From positions 1-64,000 of the forward strand of contig JBLHKS010000008.1 in assembly GCA_047620505.1 (NCBI GenBank): DNA of 64,000 nucleotides, written 5' to 3'. The DNA is from JBLHKS01 sp047620505. Its GTDB lineage: Bacteria > Verrucomicrobiota > Verrucomicrobiia > Verrucomicrobiales > DEV007. Below are positions 37,591-46,119 of this stretch, piece after piece. The notes under the pieces were generated by a model. It saw only the letters and a program-made list of their open reading frames with translations, was not told where the DNA came from and did no database searches. Each line of letters begins with the position of its first letter. Positions within the stretch are counted from its first letter, which is position 1. A program made the translations under genes and the position numbers.

Positions 37591-39453
37591 ATGGCTAGCT
37601 ACACAGAAGACGACATCAAATCCCTCGATTGGCGCGAGCACATTCGCCTCCGCCCAGGGATGTACATCGGCAAACTCGGTGACGGCACCTCGACGGACGA
37701 TGGAATTTACCTATTATTGAAAGAGGTCATCGATAACTGCATTGACGAATTCGTGATGGGCCACGGAAAGACGATTGAAATCAAACTCGATGGTCGGCAG
37801 CTGGCTGTTCGCGATTTTGGCCGCGGCATTCCACTAGGGAAGCTGATGGACTGCGCTGCCAAGATCAACACGGGAGCAAAGTATGATTCGAAAGCGTTTA
37901 AGAAGTCAGTTGGTTTGAACGGCGTCGGCATCAAAGCCGTCAACGCGCTTTCATCGAGTTTCCACATCCAGGCTTATCGCGAGGGCAAAACAAAATCGAT
38001 CGATTTCTCCCAAGGCAAAGTTGTAGAAGAGATGAAGCGACCGAAGTCTTCAAAAGACGAGAGTGGCACTGCCTTGGTTTATGAAGCTGATTCGGAACTA
38101 TTTGGCGAATATCAATACGATAATTCGATCATAGAGCGGATGATGCGCAACTACGCGTATCTCAATCAAGGATTAACGCTAAATTTCAACGGCAAGCGCT
38201 TCCGCTCCAAGAACGGACTTCTGGATCTCTTACATGAAAACCTTGGCGACGACAAACCACTCTATCCGGTAATCCATCTAAAAGACGAAGACATCGAAGT
38301 CGCCTTTACGCATTCAAACCACGTGGGCGAAGACTATTTCAGTTTCGTCAACGGTCAAAACACGACCCAGGGCGGCACCCACCTGAATTCATTCCGCGAA
38401 TCTCTGGTCAAGGTCGTCCGTGATTTCTCCAAGAAGGCGTATGAACCTTCAGATATTCGACAAGGGATCGTCGCAGCCGTCAGCATTCGTGTCGTGGAAC
38501 CGGTTTTCGAATCGCAGACGAAAACCAAACTGGGCTCTACCCACATGGAACCCAAAGGGCAGACGATTCGAACCTATGTAGGCCACGTTCTAGGCCAATT
38601 GATCGATAATTTCCTCCACCAACACAAACAGGTCGCCGACTCACTCCTTGAGAAGGTCGTACAGTCGGAGAAGGAGCGGAAAGAAATTAAGGGCATTCAA
38701 AAAGCGGCCCGAGAGGGCTCGAAAGTCGCCAAAGTTCACAACAAAAAGTTGAGAGACTGCCGAGTCCATTACTCGACCAAGCACAAGCTCGCCAAGGAAA
38801 CCACGCTATTCATCACTGAGGGCGATTCAGCGAGCGGATCAATCACAACGGCTCGAAATGCCGATATTCAAGCCGTATTCAGCCTGCGCGGGAAGCCTCT
38901 GAATTGTTACGGAAAATCCCGGAAGATCGTTTATGAAAACGAAGAATTTAACCTCCTTCAGCACGCGCTTGATATCGAGAACGGCATTGACAAACTCCGA
39001 TATAACAAAGTTGTCCTCGCCACAGATGCGGATGTGGACGGAATGCACATTCGGCTGCTCTTGATTACCTTTTTCGTTCAATTCTTTCCCGATCTGATCC
39101 GCGATGGCCATCTCTTTATTCTAGATACGCCGTTGTTTCGTGTCCGAACCAAAAAGGACACTCGCTATTGCTATACAGACGAGGAACGGCTGAAAGCGAT
39201 TGATGAACTAAAGCCGAATCCCGAAATCACGCGATTCAAAGGTCTCGGCGAAATCTCTCCGCACGAGTTCAAGCAGTTCATCGGACAAGGCATTCGGCTC
39301 GACCCGGTTGAACTTCCTCCAAGCAGCAAAACAATCAGCGAGCTTCTGGCATTCTACATGGGCAAGAACACTGATGAGCGCCAGCAATTCATTATTCGGA
39401 ATCTCCGCGTTGAAGGGGACGTGCTGGAAGAAAAGAGCAAAGAAGCGGCTTAA
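37591..39453 (+). CDS. parE: DNA topoisomerase IV subunit B (Bacteroidetes-like ParE)
   Basis: A 620-residue type IIA topoisomerase ATPase subunit: IRLRPGMYIGKLGDG, KEVIDNCIDEF, DFGRGIPLGK, SVGLNGVGIKAVNALS, the TOPRIM TEGDSASGS (about 408) and ATDADVDGMHIRLLLI. The wording of these blocks is closest to Bacteroidetes-type ParE. parC, usually adjacent, is absent: the next gene is convergent. Codons are visibly more A/T-rich than in the neighbours, and the gene has no copy of the dispersed palindrome. Both features suggest acquisition by transfer, though strong constraint is an alternative. Confidence 0.93.
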   Translation: MASYTEDDIKSLDWREHIRLRPGMYIGKLGDGTSTDDGIYLLLKEVIDNCIDEFVMGHGKTIEIKLDGRQLAVRDFGRGIPLGKLMDCAAKINTGAKYDSKAFKKSVGLNGVGIKAVNALSSSFHIQAYREGKTKSIDFSQGKVVEEMKRPKSSKDESGTALVYEADSELFGEYQYDNSIIERMMRNYAYLNQGLTLNFNGKRFRSKNGLLDLLHENLGDDKPLYPVIHLKDEDIEVAFTHSNHVGEDYFSFVNGQNTTQGGTHLNSFRESLVKVVRDFSKKAYEPSDIRQGIVAAVSIRVVEPVFESQTKTKLGSTHMEPKGQTIRTYVGHVLGQLIDNFLHQHKQVADSLLEKVVQSEKERKEIKGIQKAAREGSKVAKVHNKKLRDCRVHYSTKHKLAKETTLFITEGDSASGSITTARNADIQAVFSLRGKPLNCYGKSRKIVYENEEFNLLQHALDIENGIDKLRYNKVVLATDADVDGMHIRLLLITFFVQFFPDLIRDGHLFILDTPLFRVRTKKDTRYCYTDEERLKAIDELKPNPEITRFKGLGEISPHEFKQFIGQGIRLDPVELPPSSKTISELLAFYMGKNTDERQQFIIRNLRVEGDVLEEKSKEAA

Positions 39454-39454
39454 A

Positions 39455-40624
39455 TCAGCCGTGCTCCGTACAACACGGGCAAGGCTGAACCCAATGGCCG
39501 GGGCTGATCTCTTTCATCGTGAGATCGACTTCGATGCTGTGTTTCCAATTCGGATGTCCAACCCGATGGCCGAAAGCGCAGCCCGCAGGCGGATTGATTG
39601 GCGAAGGGACATCACCTGGTAGCGGCTTGTGCTTGCGTTTGACGGTCGGATCCGGGACTGGGATCGCCTCGATCAGCGCCTTCGTGTAGGCGTGTTGAGG
39701 GTTTTCGTAGATTGCGTCAGCATCTGCAAGTTCGACGATTTTACCAAGATACATTACTGCGATCCGGTCCGAGATGTGCCGGACGATGGCAAGATCATGG
39801 GCAATAAATAGGTAGGATAGACCGAGTTCCGACTGAAGGTCCATCATCAGGTTCAGGACCTGGCTCTGAACGGAAACGTCGAGCGCGGAAACCGGTTCAT
39901 CGCAAACAATCAGGTTAGGATTCAGGGCAATCGAACGAGCGATCCCGATTCGCTGACGCTGCCCGCCCGAAAACTCGAACGGAAACCGGTGAATCGCCGA
40001 TTCGTTCATACCGACTTTCTCCAGCAGCTGCTGGACGGCTTTGCGGCGTTCGCGACGCCTTCCAATTCTATGAATCAGAAACGGCTCCTCCAAAATCGAT
40101 CCCACATTCAACCTCGAATTCAGCGACTCCGCCGGATCTTGGAAAATCATCTGCAGTTCCCGCCGCAACGGCATTTGCTGCAATCGCCGCGCTCGGAGGA
40201 ATCCTAGGCCTGCTGGCAAGATCGTTCCGACCACTCCAAGAATCAGCCTGAGCATGAAACCGCCAGGGCCATAGACAAATCCAGCGACGCCAAGGAGAAT
40301 CGCGACGGCTGCGAAAGCGAAAAATTCGCGCGGGTGAGCTTTGCGGTAACTGCCGAGGTCGGTTTTCTGGTTTGCGATGTCAACGCCGTCGATCACAACC
40401 TGGCCAGCCGTCGGCTTTAGGAGATTCACGACGCATTTGCCCAGTGTCGACTTGCCGCAGCCGGACTCACCAACGAGGCCTAACGTCTCGCCTTCGTTGA
40501 TGTGCAGTGAAACTCCGTCGACGGCTTTACACACGCCAACGGGTCGAAGAAAAACGCCGCCCTTAACAGGGAAATGCATTTTGAGATCGCGAACCTCAAG
40601 AAGGCGTTTCGGTTCGTCGCTCAT
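39455..40624 (-). CDS. Peptide ABC transporter ATPase (OppF/DppF type) with a membrane-helix insertion
   Basis: A 389-residue OppF-like ATPase: Walker A GESGCGKST (52-60), Q-loop MIFQDPAESLNSR (Gln162), signature FSGGQRQRIGIARS, Walker B LIVCDEP, and the C-terminal oligopeptide/dipeptide transporter domain (CAFGHRVGHPNWK, lacking most of the usual Cys ligands). Between Walker A and the Q-loop, residues about 85-148 are an insertion with two hydrophobic helices (101-118 and 123-143) absent from normal OppF (usually about 320 residues). The stop is next to that of parE (convergent); the start overlaps oppD by 4 bp. Confidence 0.9.
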   Translation of the reverse strand: MSDEPKRLLEVRDLKMHFPVKGGVFLRPVGVCKAVDGVSLHINEGETLGLVGESGCGKSTLGKCVVNLLKPTAGQVVIDGVDIANQKTDLGSYRKAHPREFFAFAAVAILLGVAGFVYGPGGFMLRLILGVVGTILPAGLGFLRARRLQQMPLRRELQMIFQDPAESLNSRLNVGSILEEPFLIHRIGRRRERRKAVQQLLEKVGMNESAIHRFPFEFSGGQRQRIGIARSIALNPNLIVCDEPVSALDVSVQSQVLNLMMDLQSELGLSYLFIAHDLAIVRHISDRIAVMYLGKIVELADADAIYENPQHAYTKALIEAIPVPDPTVKRKHKPLPGDVPSPINPPAGCAFGHRVGHPNWKHSIEVDLTMKEISPGHWVQPCPCCTEHG

Positions 40625-41607
40625 GAGTTTACAAAACAGGGGCAGGCTTCAATCCAATGATCCGGCGAGATTTCGCGGTAGGCCGGGCGCTCGGCGACCT
40701 GCTCAGAGGTGTGAGTGTTAGGACAACGTGAAGCGAAGCGACAACCGCTGGGCATTTCCGCCAGCGAGGGAACATTGCCCTCGATTGTCTTGAGACGAGA
40801 TTTTCTGGGCGTCTCCAGCCGCGGCATCGAGGCAAGAAGCCCCTGAGTGTATGGATGCTGCGGGTTCTGGAACAACTCGACCACGGGAGCGCGTTCGACG
40901 ACTCGCCCGGCGTACATCACGACGACATCATCGCAAGTTTCGGCGATCACACCGAGGTCATGTGTGATGAGGATAATCGCCATCCCGAGCTCACTCTGCA
41001 TCGCTTGCATCAGATCCAGGATTTGAGCCTGAACCGTCACATCGAGTGCTGTTGTGGGTTCGTCGGCGATCAGCAGCTTCGGCCCCATTGCCAGCGCAAT
41101 CGCAATCACAACGCGTTGGCGCATTCCACCGGAAAGCTGATGTGGATACTCGTTTGCTCGAATTTCAGGAGCCGGAATTCCGACCTTGTCGAGAATCTCG
41201 ATGGTACCCCGTCGTGCATCTTCACGCGTGATCCCCGGCTTATGGAGTTCGAAAACTTCGTCAATTTGCGCGCCAATCTTTTGCACCGGATTCAGAGCCG
41301 TCATCGGCTCCTGGAAGATCATGCTGATGTCATTTCCACGGAGGTGTGCCATCTCCGTCTCATCCAGATCGAGCAATTCCTTCCCTTCGAATTCAATGCT
41401 ACCAGCGAGCACTTTGCCCATCGGGCGGGGAAGAAGCTGCATGATCGAAAACGCACTCACACTTTTCCCACAGCCAGATTCTCCTACGATTCCAAGCGTA
41501 CGACCGGACTCCACGGAAAACGAAACACCATCGACAGCCGTCAATTGACCGGCGTCGGTGTCGAAAGCGATCTGAAGATCTCGGACTTGGAGAATTGGTG
41601 AGGGCAT
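40621..41607 (-). CDS. Peptide ABC transporter ATPase (OppD/DppD type)
   Basis: A 328-residue ATPase: Walker A GESGCGKSV, FQEPMTALNPV, signature LSGGMRQRVVIAIAL, Walker B LLIADEPTTALDV, HDLGVIAETCD, and the C-terminal GCRFASRCPN segment of oligopeptide ATPases. It pairs with the OppF-like protein to power the YejB/YejE-like permeases. It starts on the base after the SBP stop and overlaps the next gene by 4 bp, so translation is tightly coupled. Regular size, unlike its partner. Confidence 0.94.
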   Translation of the reverse strand: MPSPILQVRDLQIAFDTDAGQLTAVDGVSFSVESGRTLGIVGESGCGKSVSAFSIMQLLPRPMGKVLAGSIEFEGKELLDLDETEMAHLRGNDISMIFQEPMTALNPVQKIGAQIDEVFELHKPGITREDARRGTIEILDKVGIPAPEIRANEYPHQLSGGMRQRVVIAIALAMGPKLLIADEPTTALDVTVQAQILDLMQAMQSELGMAIILITHDLGVIAETCDDVVVMYAGRVVERAPVVELFQNPQHPYTQGLLASMPRLETPRKSRLKTIEGNVPSLAEMPSGCRFASRCPNTHTSEQVAERPAYREISPDHWIEACPCFVNS

Positions 41608-43665
41608 TCAGTTTTTCTTCTGCTGGTGCTGGTCGTGAACCAGAATATCGGCTGGAAACGTTTCGCCCTTCTTCCGAGCGGCAAGCGTCTCGGCCTTCAT
41701 TTCTTCATCGATCCAGAATACGGAGTGATCTTCGCTGTTGTAGGCAATGCGATGGTCATGAAATTCCGGGAATCGCATCCAACGCCACTTGCTCATTCGA
41801 TAGAATGGTTTGGTGAAACCAGGATTGAAGGCGGCATAGTCGTGAATGCGTTGCTGAAGATCGTAAGCAAGCCTGGTGATTTCTTCCATCGTTTCAGCGG
41901 CCTTGTATTGATCTACGAGCTTGTCCACTTCCGGCACAGCCATCATCGTCACGTTATTGGTATTGGCGCGAGGCTTTGGATTATCAACATAAGGCTCCAC
42001 GAAAGCGTGGGAAGAGTGATACGTCTCCCAAAAGCGTGGATACCATTCGACGCTTACGCCCAGACCGGAGAACATGAGTTCGTGATTCTTCTCTGACTGA
42101 ACTTCCAGAGCAGAAGCGAATTCCAGGTTTTCCAGATTGAGCTCAACTCCAGCCTTGATCGCGTCGCGCTTTAGGATCACGCCGAAATCTCGCGCCCATG
42201 GATGCCCGATCGTCATACGAATCTGCAGTTTATCTCCGTTTGAATTCATCAAGATACCCTGCGGACTCATTTTCGTAAAGCCTGCCTCAGCAAACAATTC
42301 ACGGGCACGGCGAGGATCAAATTCGCGAGCTTTGATGTTTGGATTTGTGACCTCGGCATAGCCATCTGCGGGTCCCTGCATCCGGACGTAGTCGCCATAG
42401 AAAACCTGGTCGAGGATTGCATCCCAATTCAACGCATGTTGGACACCTTCGCGAACACGCTGATCGTTCAGGGGCGGTCGGAACGAATTAATGCGAAAGC
42501 CCCAGGTTACCCGCGGTCGCTCGTTGTAAAAGACCACTTTTTGAATGTAGCCACCTCGGACGTTTTTATCGTTCGCTGGACTCAGAGTATCATGCCACTC
42601 TTCGCCAAGACTCACATTGTACCAATCCAATTTCCCTTGGCGGAAGAGTTCTAGTGCCTGGGCCGAGGTGGGAACGACGCGGAGGCGGATCTTATCTACA
42701 TTAAAGCGATGCTTGTAATATTTGCGATCCTTCAACCACCAGTCTTCAATTCGTTTCACGACGAAGAACTGATTCTCGACCAGGTTATCATAATCGACTG
42801 TGTACGGCCCGGTCGTAGGCTCAAAAATACCGTTGTAGTTTTCGGTATAGTCTTCGTCAAGGTGTGTGTAGAAATGCGCAGGGATCGGACGGACATTCGT
42901 GCGATAAACAATGTCCGGCTTCACCGCCATAAATGTCAGCGAAAACGTGCGATCATCAAATTTCGTGATGTTTTTGTAGTACTCTTTGAAATAGTCGTTG
43001 TACCACGGAGCTTGAAGCCATTCGCTGCCCATGAAGTAGAACATGAAAAAATAGTCCTCGGTGGTGACTGGGTGTCCGTCCGAATAGCGCGCATCAGGAT
43101 CAATGCGATAGTAGACAGTTTTACCGTTCGGGTCGACGGCCCATTCGCTACAGATGCCTGGAATAGGATTCATCGTTTCCGGATGAGTTACCGTAGAACC
43201 CATCCCGCCCGGGCCGCCGTTGTTATCGAGAAGATAGCCTCGAAATCCGTGACTGGCATTCGGTCCTACCACGCGAACCGTGCGTGGGTAGTCTGGTATC
43301 TGGAAATTCAGTGTGCCGCCCTTCTTTGCCTCTGGAGAGCCGAGCTCTGTCTCTTCAGAGCCATTTTCCCAAACGAGATCGGCAGGCAATTTATCGATGC
43401 TGGAGAAAACGAATTTCTTTGGATCGGCCGCGTAGAACTCCTCGGCGAGCTTCGCGATGTCATACTTTGGCTTGCGAGCGAAGAGCTCGGCTTCGCTGAT
43501 GCCGAAGGCCCGAGTATCCTCGATTGGCGTGGAGGTGGTTTCGCCTCCGACAGGCTTAGTCGGGTCTTCGGAATTTGGGGTAGTTGGGTCTGCTGGCTCG
43601 TCGGAACCGCATCCGACCAGAAAGGCGGCGAACGCCGCGCTAAGGAGGAAATTGATCAGTTTCAT
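41608..43665 (-). CDS. Peptide-binding lipoprotein of a Yej/Opp-type ABC transporter
   Basis: Start ATG 43665 gives MKLINFLLSAAFAAFLVGCGSD, a lipoprotein signal with lipobox LVGC. The 685-residue SBP family 5 protein resembles YejA: SPEAKKGGTLNFQIPDYP and a C-terminal YRMSKWRWMRFP region. A Pro/Thr/Ser-rich linker follows the lipid anchor. It would capture peptides or related compounds outside the inner membrane. It lies inside the transporter operon, between the permease and ATPase genes. Confidence 0.9.
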   Translation of the reverse strand: MKLINFLLSAAFAAFLVGCGSDEPADPTTPNSEDPTKPVGGETTSTPIEDTRAFGISEAELFARKPKYDIAKLAEEFYAADPKKFVFSSIDKLPADLVWENGSEETELGSPEAKKGGTLNFQIPDYPRTVRVVGPNASHGFRGYLLDNNGGPGGMGSTVTHPETMNPIPGICSEWAVDPNGKTVYYRIDPDARYSDGHPVTTEDYFFMFYFMGSEWLQAPWYNDYFKEYYKNITKFDDRTFSLTFMAVKPDIVYRTNVRPIPAHFYTHLDEDYTENYNGIFEPTTGPYTVDYDNLVENQFFVVKRIEDWWLKDRKYYKHRFNVDKIRLRVVPTSAQALELFRQGKLDWYNVSLGEEWHDTLSPANDKNVRGGYIQKVVFYNERPRVTWGFRINSFRPPLNDQRVREGVQHALNWDAILDQVFYGDYVRMQGPADGYAEVTNPNIKAREFDPRRARELFAEAGFTKMSPQGILMNSNGDKLQIRMTIGHPWARDFGVILKRDAIKAGVELNLENLEFASALEVQSEKNHELMFSGLGVSVEWYPRFWETYHSSHAFVEPYVDNPKPRANTNNVTMMAVPEVDKLVDQYKAAETMEEITRLAYDLQQRIHDYAAFNPGFTKPFYRMSKWRWMRFPEFHDHRIAYNSEDHSVFWIDEEMKAETLAARKKGETFPADILVHDQHQQKKN

Positions 43666-43696
43666 AGTGATTTGTAGGGGTGAGAAGGAATAAGTA

Positions 43697-44980
43697 TCAA
43701 CGATACACGGTGAATTTTTTCGGGTCAAAGGCCTCGCGAACACCTTCGCCAATAAAGGTGATGAGCGTGAGAACGAAAACCATGGCGCAGAAGGCGGAAG
43801 TTACGATCCACGGTGCCGTTCTTACTTGAGACGATCCTTCCTTAAGAAGAATGCCCCAGCTGGGCTGGTCTGCGGGAATTCCGAAGCCAAGATAATCAAG
43901 CGCGGTCAGCGAAGCAATCGCTCCAGCGACCAGAAATGGAAGGAAGGTTATGATTGTAGCGATCGAATTCGGGAGAATGTGCACAAAAATAATGCGCCCA
44001 GTGCTCGCACCTGAGAGTCGTCCAGCGGAAACGTAGTCGCGTGCCTTTTCGCGAAACGTGGACGACCGGAGATAGAGCGCGACGCTGGTCCAGGAAAACG
44101 CGATCATCACGAAGACGATCAGGCCTATTCGAATAGGCGTAGGGAGTTTACTGGGCACGTAAGCGATCAGCATGATGACAACGTAGAGAAACGGAATATT
44201 AGCCCAGATTTCAACGAATCGCTGGCCGATGAGATCGATTTTGCCACCGAAGAACCCCATAATGGCTCCGAGTGTTACGCCGATGAGGTTGACGCCGACA
44301 AGGTACAAGAGGGCGGAAACCATCACGATCCGGAAGCCGTAAAACAGTACTGCGAAGACGTCTCGCCCAAGGCCGTCAGTCCCAAGCAGAATTCGCGCAT
44401 CTAAGTTTGCGGGTAGCGGATGGCGGAGGCGTTTGCCGGATTCACCGATTTCGTAGCCCGCAATTTCCGGATCGATGTATTCGTAGGCGTCCCATGGAAT
44501 CGCTGGCCAAAGGATCCAGTTGCCTTCGTCTTTTTCGTCGAATTTGCGTTGGAGCTCGCGGTAGTCGACCTCCCAGGGATAGTCGAGCCCAAACTGATCA
44601 CCGGTATTTATTGCTGTGTAAGTCGGGAAATACCAGCTGCCTTCATAAGAGACGATGATCGGACGTTTATTGATCAATAGTTCGGCAACGACCGACAATA
44701 GCAACAGAACTCCAAGAATGACGAACGACCAGAAACTACGCCGAATGGATCGGAACCTGCGCAGCTTCTTTTCAGTAAGCGGATTTGGCCGCCAGAATAT
44801 AAATAGCCAGACCAACAGACTGAACAGGGTCAATTTTGTGAGCGACGAAATGATGGTTCCTGCTAATTCCCTTGGCGCGATCCATTCATGGGTAATCAAC
44901 GCAAGGCCAAGCAACGCCAGCAGGACCGCGAAAGTGCGGCGCCAACGTGTCCAGTTTATCTTGCGCAGAATTGAAATCAT
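43697..44980 (-). CDS. ABC transporter permease, YejE/OppC type
   Basis: A 427-residue permease. The N-terminal 110 residues carry three extra helices, then IVSYEGSWYFPTYTAINTGD and NWILWPAIPW, a layout shared with YejE of the microcin C transporter. The core has GTDGLGRDVFAVLFYGFRI and the EAA-like loop YVSAGRLSGASTGRIIFVHI. It forms the channel with the YejB-like protein. It is 12 bp downstream of that gene, in a gap carrying a palindrome copy (44985). Confidence 0.9.
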   Translation of the reverse strand: MISILRKINWTRWRRTFAVLLALLGLALITHEWIAPRELAGTIISSLTKLTLFSLLVWLFIFWRPNPLTEKKLRRFRSIRRSFWSFVILGVLLLLSVVAELLINKRPIIVSYEGSWYFPTYTAINTGDQFGLDYPWEVDYRELQRKFDEKDEGNWILWPAIPWDAYEYIDPEIAGYEIGESGKRLRHPLPANLDARILLGTDGLGRDVFAVLFYGFRIVMVSALLYLVGVNLIGVTLGAIMGFFGGKIDLIGQRFVEIWANIPFLYVVIMLIAYVPSKLPTPIRIGLIVFVMIAFSWTSVALYLRSSTFREKARDYVSAGRLSGASTGRIIFVHILPNSIATIITFLPFLVAGAIASLTALDYLGFGIPADQPSWGILLKEGSSQVRTAPWIVTSAFCAMVFVLTLITFIGEGVREAFDPKKFTVYR

Positions 44981-44992
44981 AATGAGCAGCTG

Positions 44993-46003
44993 CTAGCGGA
45001 AACTGACCCTTGGATCGGCGATGGCTACGAGGATGTCCGATACAATGTTTCCGATGAGCATCAGGGTGGAAGTGATGAGGACGAGGATCATCAGGACGGG
45101 GAAATCTCGGTCTTCGATGGACTCAAAGAAGAGCAGGCCGATCCCGCTGATGTTGAAAATTTTCTCGATGAGGAAGCTCCCGCCGAGGAGCGCGCCGACC
45201 TGGTGTCCGAGGTTCGTGGCGATGGGAATGAGCGAATTTCGCAAGGCGTGCTTTCGGACGGCTTGACGAAAGGGAACGCCTTTGGCCACAGCCGTCCGAA
45301 CGTAGTCAGCCGCGAGGTTTTCCATGAGGTGGTTCTTCATGAGAAACGTGACGAATGCAAATTGGCCGATGACGTAGCAAAGCAAGGGAAGGGCTGAGTG
45401 ATGAAGGAGATCACCGACTTTTCCGAAGAAAGAGAGTTCATCAAAATTCAAGCTTTTGTGACCGGTGTCGGGAAACCAGCCAGCCCCGGCAGCGAGGTGA
45501 AACCAGAGCAGGATCCCAAGAACATAACCCGGAATTGCGTAGCCCATGAAGACAAGAATCGAGGTGCTGTTGTCGAGGAATGTGTTGTGCCGAACGGCCT
45601 TGAAAACCCCGAGTGGCAGTGAAATGCAGTAGACGATGAGCAGAGTTGCGAAGCCGTAGTAGAGCGAGATGCCGACCCGCTTGGCGATGACGTTTTCGAC
45701 CGGCTGCTTGTGGATGAAGGAAACGCGGAATTCGCCCCGACACAGGTCGCCGAGCCACTTCACGTAGCCGATCATAAGTGGATCCCCGAGGTAAAATTGC
45801 TCCTTCAGCCGCTCGATTTGTGCCTCGGTCAGGCCTCCAGTCGCGCCGCCGGTTCCAGAGTTGGAAGATTGCATCGTCGCCTGGGCCTCGATCTGCTGGA
45901 TGGGCCCACCCGGAACTTTCGTCGTGATCAGAAACACCAGAAAGGTCACGCCGATGAGCGTCGGAGGAATCAGGAGTAGTCTGCGGATGAAATATCCGGT
46001 CAT
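44993..46003 (-). CDS. ABC transporter permease, YejB/OppB type
   Basis: From ATG 46003 (MTGYFIRRLLLIPPTLIG) it has 336 residues, six helices and the EAA loop DYVRTAVAKGVPFRQAVRKH. The PGGPIQQIEAQATMQ segment and the Gly/Ser-rich insert after it match YejB-like permeases better than plain OppB. It is the first gene of the minus-strand transporter operon (permease, permease, SBP, ATPase, ATPase), and its 5' end faces a second SBP gene 116 bp away. Confidence 0.92.
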   Translation of the reverse strand: MTGYFIRRLLLIPPTLIGVTFLVFLITTKVPGGPIQQIEAQATMQSSNSGTGGATGGLTEAQIERLKEQFYLGDPLMIGYVKWLGDLCRGEFRVSFIHKQPVENVIAKRVGISLYYGFATLLIVYCISLPLGVFKAVRHNTFLDNSTSILVFMGYAIPGYVLGILLWFHLAAGAGWFPDTGHKSLNFDELSFFGKVGDLLHHSALPLLCYVIGQFAFVTFLMKNHLMENLAADYVRTAVAKGVPFRQAVRKHALRNSLIPIATNLGHQVGALLGGSFLIEKIFNISGIGLLFFESIEDRDFPVLMILVLITSTLMLIGNIVSDILVAIADPRVSFR

Positions 46004-46119
46004 GCGTGAGCTTGGGGGCGTGCTGGGGTGAGGTTGCGCAGAAAGTGAGTGCGGATTGGTCCAGGCTTCAACGTGATTTTCCAGTTTGAATCCTGGCAGG
46101 TTGGGGGAGACTACCGGCT
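46004..46119. promoter_or_regulatory. Divergent promoter region between the transporter operon and a second SBP gene
   Basis: A 116-bp gap that must hold both promoters. A Shine-Dalgarno-like GGGGGA (46103-46108) precedes the GTG start of the plus-strand gene. No clear -10/-35 pair was found. Confidence 0.5.
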
